DNA of 19,004 nucleotides from JBFFXF01 sp041569895. Lineage in GTDB: Bacteria; Planctomycetota; UBA8108; JACQVS01. Below, piece after piece: positions 14,304 to 19,004 of the stretch; positions within the stretch are counted from its first letter, which is position 1; the number at the start of each line of letters is the position of its first letter. Position numbers and translations under genes: made by a program. Location of the stretch: the NCBI GenBank assembly GCA_041569895.1, contig JBFFXF010000135.1, positions 1 through 19,004 on the forward strand, given 5' to 3'. Under the pieces are notes generated by a model. It worked only from the letters and a program-made list of their open reading frames with translations. It was not told the DNA's origin and did no database searches.

Positions 14304-16802
14304 ATGATCCGCTTCGATCCCGAGAAGAGACTGCTCGAGCTCGGCGTCGGCGACCTCGTGCGCCACGGCGGGCCGGTGGCGATCCGCGCCGCGCCGTACC
14401 AGCGCTCGCGCCTCGAGGCCGGCGTCGCCGAGCATCGCGCGTGGCAGTGCGATCCCGAAACGGCCGGGGAGCGTGACGGCTTCCGCGCCGAGGTGGCCGT
14501 CCGCCACGAGCTCGAGCTCGATGGATATCGCGTACGGCTCGAGGGCCGCATCGACGGGTTGCACCGCTCCGGCGACGGCTGGGTCGTCGAGGAGGTGAAG
14601 ACGGTCGTCGTGCCGCCGGAACGCTTCGACGGCGAGGCGCTGCGCGATGCCGTGCTCTCCGGCGCGTCGTACGCGGAGTATCGCCTTCAGGTCGAGACCT
14701 ACGTGCTGATGGTCGCAGCGGGCGGAGGCGGGACGCCGTCGGGAGAGCGAGTGCGCGGGCGCCTGGTCTTCCGGAACCTCGCGGCGCACGGCGAGGCGCG
14801 CGAGGAGATCGTCGACCTCGAGCCCGATCTCGGCGCGGTGGCGAGCGAAGTGCGGGCGAGGGCGCGCGCGATCCTCGAGGAGTGCCTCGAGCGCGAGGCG
14901 CGTCGCCAGCGGCTCGGGGCGCTCGCCGGCGACATTCCCTTCCCGCACCCGAGCTATCGGCCGCACCAGGACGAGCTCGCGGCGACGGTCGAGGAGACGC
15001 TCGAGCGCGGGGAGCACCTGCTCATCTCGGCGCCGGCGGGATCGGGCAAGACCGCCGCCGTGCTCCACGCCGCGCTGCGACACGCGCTGCCGCGAGGCAA
15101 GCGCATCTTCTGGGCCACGGCGAAGACGACGCAGCAGCGCGTCGTCACGGCGACGCTCGATCTGCTGCTGCGGCGCTGGTCGGAGGGGAGCGCCGGCGAG
15201 GAGCGCCTGCCGCTGCGCGCCGTCGTCCTGCGGGCGCGCGAGAAACTCTGCCTGACGCTGCGTGAGGGCGGCGTCGTCTTCTGCCACGACGAGTACTGCC
15301 GCTTCGCCGCCGACTACTCGCGCAAGGTCGAGGCGCACGGCATCGCGACGCGGTTGCGCGAGCTTCCGGTGGTGACGCCGGACGTCGTCCTCGAGACGGG
15401 CGAGGCGGCCGTCGTCTGTCCGTACGAGCTCGCGCTCGACGTCGTGCCCGAGTGTGATCTCGTCGTCGGCGACTACAACTACGTCTTCGATCCGGCGAGC
15501 GCGCTGCGGCGTTTCGCGCCGGAGGAGCTCTTCGCCGACGCCGTCCTCGTCATCGACGAGGCCCACAACCTGCTGTCGCGCGGTCGGGAGTACTGGTCGC
15601 CCTCGGTCGAGGCGTCATCGCTCGTCGCGTTCCGCGAGTGGGCCGCGACGCACGCGGGGTCCCTCCTCGAGCGGCTGCTGGCGTTCGCGGATCGCTGCGA
15701 GGAGGTGCTCTCGGACGCGGCCGACGCGGGGGGCGGCGAGGAGTCGGAGACGCTTCCGGTCGAGCTCGACGCGCGCGACCTCGTCGAGCTCGAGCGCGAG
15801 GCCGGCGCGCTGCGCACGGCGATGCTGCTCGAGGGGCCGGCGATCGCGGCGTCGCCGGACGATCCGCTCGAGCGCCTCGGTAACGAGCTCAGGCGGCTGT
15901 CGGAGAGTCCGAGGCTGGCCGAGGACGGTGTGCCGATCGTCGCGTTCCTCGACCGGCGGCGCGCGTCGGAGCGCATCCGCGCCGTGTGCCTCGATCCGTC
16001 GCGGCCGCTCGCCGATCGCATGGCGAGGTTCTCGTCGGTGGTCGCGATGTCGGCCACCATCGAGCCGCTCGAGTTCTTCGAAGACGTGCTCGGCTTCCCG
16101 CGACAGCGCACGCGACGCGTGCGCTTCCCCTCGCCGTTTCCGCGCGAGAACCGTGGTGTGTTCATCGAGCCGCGGATCGCCACGACGTTCCGGCGGCGTG
16201 CGCGCGACAGCGCACGGATCCCCGAGCTGGTCGACGCGATCCGCGCCGGGCGGCCGGGAAACTACCTCGTCTTCCTCTCGAGCCACGAGTACCTGCGCGA
16301 GGTGGTCGCGCACATCGACCCCGCGCGCATCGGACGGGACATCATCGTGCAGCGGCGCGTCACCGACGAGGACGAGCGCGATCGCGTGCTCGAGACGCTC
16401 CGCGAGCCCGGCTCGGCCCGCGTGCTCTATGGCGTGCAGGGCGGCATCTTCTCCGAGGGTGTCGACTATCCCGGCGGGATGGCGATCGGCGTGATCGTCG
16501 TCGGTCCGGGGCTGCCGCGCTTCTGCGTCGAGGAGGAGCTCGCTCGCGAGCACTTCGAGGAGGTCTACGAGCAGGGGTTCGAGTACGCCTACCTCTATCC
16601 CGGGATGCATCGCGTCCTGCAGGCGGCGGGGCGGCTGATCCGCACGCCGGACGACGTCGGCGTCATCGTCCTCGTCGGAGAGCGCTTCGCCGACTCCCGC
16701 TACGCCCGCCTGCTGCCGGAGGACTGGTACGGCGCGAGCTGGCGCGAGCTCGTCGTCGACGACGTGCCCGCGGCGGTGCGGCGGTTCTGGTCGACGCGGT
16801 GA
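14304..16802 (+). CDS. PD-(D/E)XK nuclease fused to XPD/DinG-type Fe-S helicase
   Basis: An 832-residue superfamily 2 DNA helicase of the Rad3/XPD/DinG type with an N-terminal nuclease-like domain. Residues ~60-130 contain GRIDGL (D84) and VVEEVKT (E97-x-K99), the PD-(D/E)XK core. The helicase part has Walker A SAPAGSGKT (~242-250), four cysteines at about 316, 327, 332 and 372 matching the iron-sulfur cluster insertion, the DEAH box VIDEAHN (~415), SATIEPLEFF (motif III-like region), GIFSEGVDYPG and QAAGRLIRTPDD (motif VI). All key residues seem present, so both activities are plausible; repair of structured or branched DNA is the likely role. ATG 14304 is chosen because the conserved-looking protein begins there; upstream in-frame sequence is leader-like, and no ribosome site is obvious. 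It is convergent with maf (19-bp gap). Confidence 0.93.
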   Translation: MIRFDPEKRLLELGVGDLVRHGGPVAIRAAPYQRSRLEAGVAEHRAWQCDPETAGERDGFRAEVAVRHELELDGYRVRLEGRIDGLHRSGDGWVVEEVKTVVVPPERFDGEALRDAVLSGASYAEYRLQVETYVLMVAAGGGGTPSGERVRGRLVFRNLAAHGEAREEIVDLEPDLGAVASEVRARARAILEECLEREARRQRLGALAGDIPFPHPSYRPHQDELAATVEETLERGEHLLISAPAGSGKTAAVLHAALRHALPRGKRIFWATAKTTQQRVVTATLDLLLRRWSEGSAGEERLPLRAVVLRAREKLCLTLREGGVVFCHDEYCRFAADYSRKVEAHGIATRLRELPVVTPDVVLETGEAAVVCPYELALDVVPECDLVVGDYNYVFDPASALRRFAPEELFADAVLVIDEAHNLLSRGREYWSPSVEASSLVAFREWAATHAGSLLERLLAFADRCEEVLSDAADAGGGEESETLPVELDARDLVELEREAGALRTAMLLEGPAIAASPDDPLERLGNELRRLSESPRLAEDGVPIVAFLDRRRASERIRAVCLDPSRPLADRMARFSSVVAMSATIEPLEFFEDVLGFPRQRTRRVRFPSPFPRENRGVFIEPRIATTFRRRARDSARIPELVDAIRAGRPGNYLVFLSSHEYLREVVAHIDPARIGRDIIVQRRVTDEDERDRVLETLREPGSARVLYGVQGGIFSEGVDYPGGMAIGVIVVGPGLPRFCVEEELAREHFEEVYEQGFEYAYLYPGMHRVLQAAGRLIRTPDDVGVIVLVGERFADSRYARLLPEDWYGASWRELVVDDVPAAVRRFWSTR

Positions 16803-16821
16803 TGGCGACGGTGAGCTCGCC

Positions 16822-17526
16822 TCACGATTCGCGCCGACACCCCTCGCCGCCGCGACAGAGCGGGTGCGTGGCGCAGTCGCAGTCGCACTCGATGCCGAGC
16901 AGACGCAGCGTGCGTCGCATCGGCAGGCCGACGATGGTGTAGTAGCAGCCCTCGAAGCCGGCGATCAGCGCGGCGCCGGCGTCCTGGATGCCGTACGCGC
17001 CCGCCTTGCCCTGCGCGGCGCCGCTCGCGACGTAGGCGTCGATCTCGCTGTCCTCCAGCTCGCGAAAGCGCACCGGGGACGACTCGCTCTCGACGGTGAT
17101 GCGTCCCGGCGGCGTGATGACCGCGACCCCGGTGATCACCTCGTGCGTTCGACCCGACAGTCGACGCAGCATGCGGCGCGCGTCGGTGGCGTCGGCCGGC
17201 TTGCCGAGGACGTCGCCATCGAGCGCGACGACGGTGTCCGCGCCGATCACGCGCAGGCGTGTGATCTCCTCGCCGTCGTCGACGAGGCGGCGGTGCGTCC
17301 AGCGCGCCTTCGCCGCGGCGAGCGTCTCGGCGACCGTGCGCGCGTCACCGGTGACGTGCGACTCGTCGACGCCGGTGGCGGGGACGACGCGGCAGTCGAC
17401 TCCCCAGCGGGCCAGCAGCTCGATGCGTCGCGGCGAGGCGGAGGCGAGCACGAGCGCGCCCGCGGCGAGATCTCCCTGGCTGTCTGGCGCGCCTGACGCG
17501 CGGGAGTTGCGACGACTGCGGGACAT
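16822..17526 (-). CDS. maf: Maf family nucleotide pyrophosphatase with Cys-rich tail
   Basis: A 234-residue Maf protein, a cytosolic house-cleaning nucleoside-triphosphate pyrophosphatase that removes dTTP/UTP or modified nucleotides and is linked to septum formation inhibition. Signatures are LVLASASPRRIELL near the N-terminus, VIGADTVVALDGDVLGKP with the catalytic Asp, LSGRTHEVITGVAV, and the C-terminal AGAYGIQDAGAALIAGFEGCYYTIVGLP. The first ~24 residues are polar and precede the Maf fold. The last ~20 residues are an unusual cysteine cluster (CDCDCATHPLCRGGEGC) beyond the normal end, possibly metal-binding. The ATG at 17526 is the first in frame, with a weak ribosome site. It is divergent from a small lipoprotein gene with an 83-bp gap and convergent with the helicase gene. 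Confidence 0.95.
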   Translation of the reverse strand: MSRSRRNSRASGAPDSQGDLAAGALVLASASPRRIELLARWGVDCRVVPATGVDESHVTGDARTVAETLAAAKARWTHRRLVDDGEEITRLRVIGADTVVALDGDVLGKPADATDARRMLRRLSGRTHEVITGVAVITPPGRITVESESSPVRFRELEDSEIDAYVASGAAQGKAGAYGIQDAGAALIAGFEGCYYTIVGLPMRRTLRLLGIECDCDCATHPLCRGGEGCRRES

Positions 17527-17580
17527 GCGGATCAGCTGCGGTTGCGGGGCCGATCGGTGCTTCTTTTTTGGCGCCGGGAA

Positions 17581-17589
17581 TGATATATC
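17581..17589 (+). promoter_or_regulatory. Extended -10 promoter for the small lipoprotein gene
   Basis: TGATATATC reads as TG-n-TATATC, an extended -10 element in the only AT-rich patch of the 83-bp divergent gap. The expected -35 position (17561-17566, TTCTTT) is poor, which extended -10 promoters tolerate. Transcription would begin about 14 nt before the ATG at 17610. Confidence 0.4.
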
Positions 17590-17609
17590 GTCATCACGGT
17601 CAGGAAGTC

Positions 17610-18116
17610 ATGCGCACGCGATTTCGATCACGCATCTGCCTGCTGCTGGCCCTCGGGGCCCTGCCGTCCGGGTGCGCGCTGCCGCCACCGTTCGGGCGGC
17701 CGGCGGTGCGTCCGGAGCCGACGAGCGTCGAGGTCCACATCGAGGAGATCGATCGTCTGACGTGGCTCGGCCGCATCCGCGAGGCGATCGATCGCGCCGA
17801 GCTCGCGCTGATCGACCACCACGAGTCGGAGACGCTGCGCGACCGGCTCGCCGAGCTGCGCTCGATCCGGCAGGTGATGTACCAGGAGACCATCGAGCGA
17901 GCCGGGGTGCTCATCGAGCAGGGGTCGCCGCGAACGGCGCTGGCGGTGCTGCGCAAGATCGACGGCTTCGGCGACGACGACATGGTCCGCACGGCGCGCA
18001 ACGAGCGCAGGAGCATCATCGCGGCGCACCCGGCGATCTTTCGCGAGGACTGGGAGCGGGAGCGGATTGCCGGTCCGCCGGAATCCGGAACGAGCCCTCC
18101 GGAACGGCCGGATTGA
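17610..18116 (+). CDS. Small helical lipoprotein, unknown family
   Basis: A 168-residue predicted lipoprotein. MRTRFRSRICLLLALGALPSGC gives an Arg-rich n-region, a hydrophobic core and a lipobox-like cysteine at residue 22, followed by a Pro-rich spacer. The rest is helical: IDRLTWLGRIREAIDRAELALI, then LRDRLAELRSIRQVMYQETIERAGVLIEQGSPRTALAVLRKI, which reads like TPR-type helical hairpins but is too short for a firm family call. ATG 17610 is chosen over the in-frame upstream ATG because it begins the signal peptide and follows AGGA by four bases. Its last 101 bases overlap the 3' end of the convergent gene. A periplasmic adaptor role would be inference only. Confidence 0.82.
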   Translation: MRTRFRSRICLLLALGALPSGCALPPPFGRPAVRPEPTSVEVHIEEIDRLTWLGRIREAIDRAELALIDHHESETLRDRLAELRSIRQVMYQETIERAGVLIEQGSPRTALAVLRKIDGFGDDDMVRTARNERRSIIAAHPAIFREDWERERIAGPPESGTSPPERPD

Positions 18117-19004
18117 AGCGCACCTCGGTGACGGTCTGCGTGAACGCGTTGAGCCCGTCGCGGAACGACAGACGGTGCGGGAGCAGCAGGCCGCCGGCGG
18201 GACGGTAGTCGTCGAGGCTGATTGTCCGCTCTGCCGAGACGTGCGGCGGGAGGCCGGGGCCGGCCGGACCGGCGGCGACCACGGCGCGCGTCGTGATGCG
18301 GATCGGCACGATGCGGCGCGCCGCATCGCTTCGCAACGTCACCTCTCCCTCGTAGCCGTCGATGTGCCGGAACGTGAGTACGGTCTCCGCGGGGTCCGGC
18401 GTGTCGCCGGGCGCGCTTTCCTTGACGCGGAAGTGGAGGGCGGGCTCGCCGAGGCCGATGGGGTCGAGCAGCAGCCGGTAGGGCGAGTAGAGGTCGAGCT
18501 GCTCCTCGAGCTGATCGCGGGAGAGACGCGCCGTTCTGCCGTTGGCGTCGACGTGGGCGCCGTCGCGGCCGTCGGAGATGACGAGTTCACGCGGCGAGAC
18601 GGCGCCCGCGATGTCCGCCGGACGCGTCAGCTCGATCCGCGCCTCGCCCGCCGCGGTTTCGACGACGTCGATCGTCCGCGAGCCGGCGAGGCCGGCCTCC
18701 TGCTCCCAGGTGACGCCGGCGATGTCGATCGGCGCGCCGGGGAGCAGCGCGATCGATCGATGGACACGATCCAGGAGGACGCGCGCGCTGTCGTCCGCCG
18801 TCGCCCGAACGGCAAGAATTGCACGCCCCCGCCCCACCCCCCGACCCAGGGTCGCAGGCGCCCCCGGACCCGGGGTCGCCTCCCCCCGACCCCGACCCAA
18901 GGTCGCCCTCGCACCCAGGGTCACCAGCGGCGACCCGGGGTCGCGCACGGTGCGCAGCAGGCGGGCGAGCTGCGCCGGGTCCCACTCGGCGACGACGAGC
19001 TCGA
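18016..19004 (-). CDS. C-terminal part of an envelope-type protein (5' end beyond window)
   Basis: The frame stays open to the right edge (ELVVAEWDPAQLARLLRTVRDP...) and ends at TGA 18016-18018, so about 329 residues are visible and the start is outside. After a Gly/Arg/Pro-rich insert encoded by palindromic repeats, the sequence continues as ILAVRATADDSARVLLDRV and then a beta-rich module (VISDGRDGAHVDANG, YRLLLDPIGLGEPALHF, HIDGYEGEVTLRSDA, YRPAGGLLLPHRLSF, TVTEVRFNPAVPEGSF). The last two elements resemble the LolA-like/outer-membrane lipoprotein-sorting folds that also occur as tails of exported proteins. This is a resemblance, not a firm assignment. The C-terminus is a Pro/Ser/Arg tail. 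No catalytic motif is visible in the part present. Confidence 0.75.
   Translation of the reverse strand, partial: ELVVAEWDPAQLARLLRTVRDPGSPLVTLGARATLGRGRGEATPGPGAPATLGRGVGRGRAILAVRATADDSARVLLDRVHRSIALLPGAPIDIAGVTWEQEAGLAGSRTIDVVETAAGEARIELTRPADIAGAVSPRELVISDGRDGAHVDANGRTARLSRDQLEEQLDLYSPYRLLLDPIGLGEPALHFRVKESAPGDTPDPAETVLTFRHIDGYEGEVTLRSDAARRIVPIRITTRAVVAAGPAGPGLPPHVSAERTISLDDYRPAGGLLLPHRLSFRDGLNAFTQTVTEVRFNPAVPEGSFRIPADRQSAPAPSPRERSPGAPR
18826..18847 (-). other. G-quadruplex-type motif in a coding strand
   Basis: On the minus strand, which is the sense strand of the partial gene, four G-runs of 3, 6, 4 and 5 occur with loops TC, T and C. Such short loops favour a stable intramolecular quadruplex. 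It directly follows the palindromic repeat cluster and encodes the GRGVGRGR part of the protein. Confidence 0.7.
18842..18944. repeat. Cluster of five GACCC-N-GGGTC palindromes inside a gene
   Basis: Copies of the 13-bp palindrome CGACCC-N-GGGTCG lie at 18842-18854 (perfect), 18866-18878 (one arm end changed), 18893-18905 (one mismatch), about 18911-18923 (diverged) and 18931-18943 (perfect, extending to 7-1-7). Four copies are read in one frame as (A/V)T(L/P)G(R/P/A), the fifth in another as RDPGS. The arms are conserved as DNA rather than as protein, which points to a DNA- or RNA-level element. Confidence 0.9.

Noticed and set aside
14304..16802. Anti-phage defence system around the nuclease-helicase
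   Set aside because: Neighbours are an exported repeat protein and Maf; no methylase, nuclease partner, NTPase or toxin gene accompanies it.
18842..18944. CRISPR array or operator array
   Set aside because: Units are only 13 bp, spacers 5-14 bp and irregular, and the block is inside an open reading frame with no cas or regulator gene nearby.

Overview
This is a very GC-rich, gene-dense bacterial chromosome segment with twelve substantial coding regions and a short 5'-end tail. No RNA gene, CRISPR array, transposase, integrase or phage gene was seen. Four or five products carry secretion or lipoprotein signals, so the organism is probably didermic. A secreted prenyltransferase/squalene-cyclase-repeat protein and an intergenic block of AATCYGCGT-type short repeats lean towards Planctomycetota or a neighbouring phylum. 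That is an inference; Myxococcota, Acidobacteriota or an uncultured lineage are not excluded.

Layout: (1) 1-1.7 kb: a CDS tail, then a rhodanese-domain lipoprotein (-) divergent from a diacylglycerol-kinase-family lipid kinase (+). (2) 1.7-5.6 kb: a giant DUF2339 membrane protein (-). (3) 5.6-7.9 kb: a 365-bp intergenic region with a good sigma70-type promoter and a long structured leader, feeding an unrecognised secreted protein that ends in a clear intrinsic terminator. (4) 7.96-11.2 kb: a TIGR01777 SDR protein, a repeat-rich spacer, then a translationally coupled iron-alcohol-dehydrogenase/PfkB-kinase pair (+). (5) 11.1-14.2 kb (-): a secreted prenyltransferase-repeat protein followed after 16 bp by an M28 metallopeptidase lipoprotein with PA and PDZ domains. 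(6) 14.3-16.8 kb: an XPD/DinG-type Fe-S helicase carrying an N-terminal PD-(D/E)XK nuclease (+). (7) 16.8-19.0 kb: Maf (-), a small helical lipoprotein (+), and an incomplete gene (-) whose frame holds a cluster of GACCC-N-GGGTC palindromes.

The genes do not form one recognisable pathway. The tight pairs are the ADH-kinase couple and the prenyltransferase-repeat/peptidase couple. Convergent pairs sit very close or overlap (41 bp apart, 29-bp overlap, 19 bp apart, 101-bp overlap), so antisense readthrough is likely unless termination lies inside coding sequence.

I did not find a clear new defence or mobile system. The least-explained signals are: the intragenic palindrome cluster with a G-quadruplex-type run (18.83-18.94 kb); the mosaic intergenic repeat (8.87-9.03 kb); the leader with competing hairpins (5.74-5.96 kb); and the rhodanese gene, whose best Shine-Dalgarno site points to an ATC codon.
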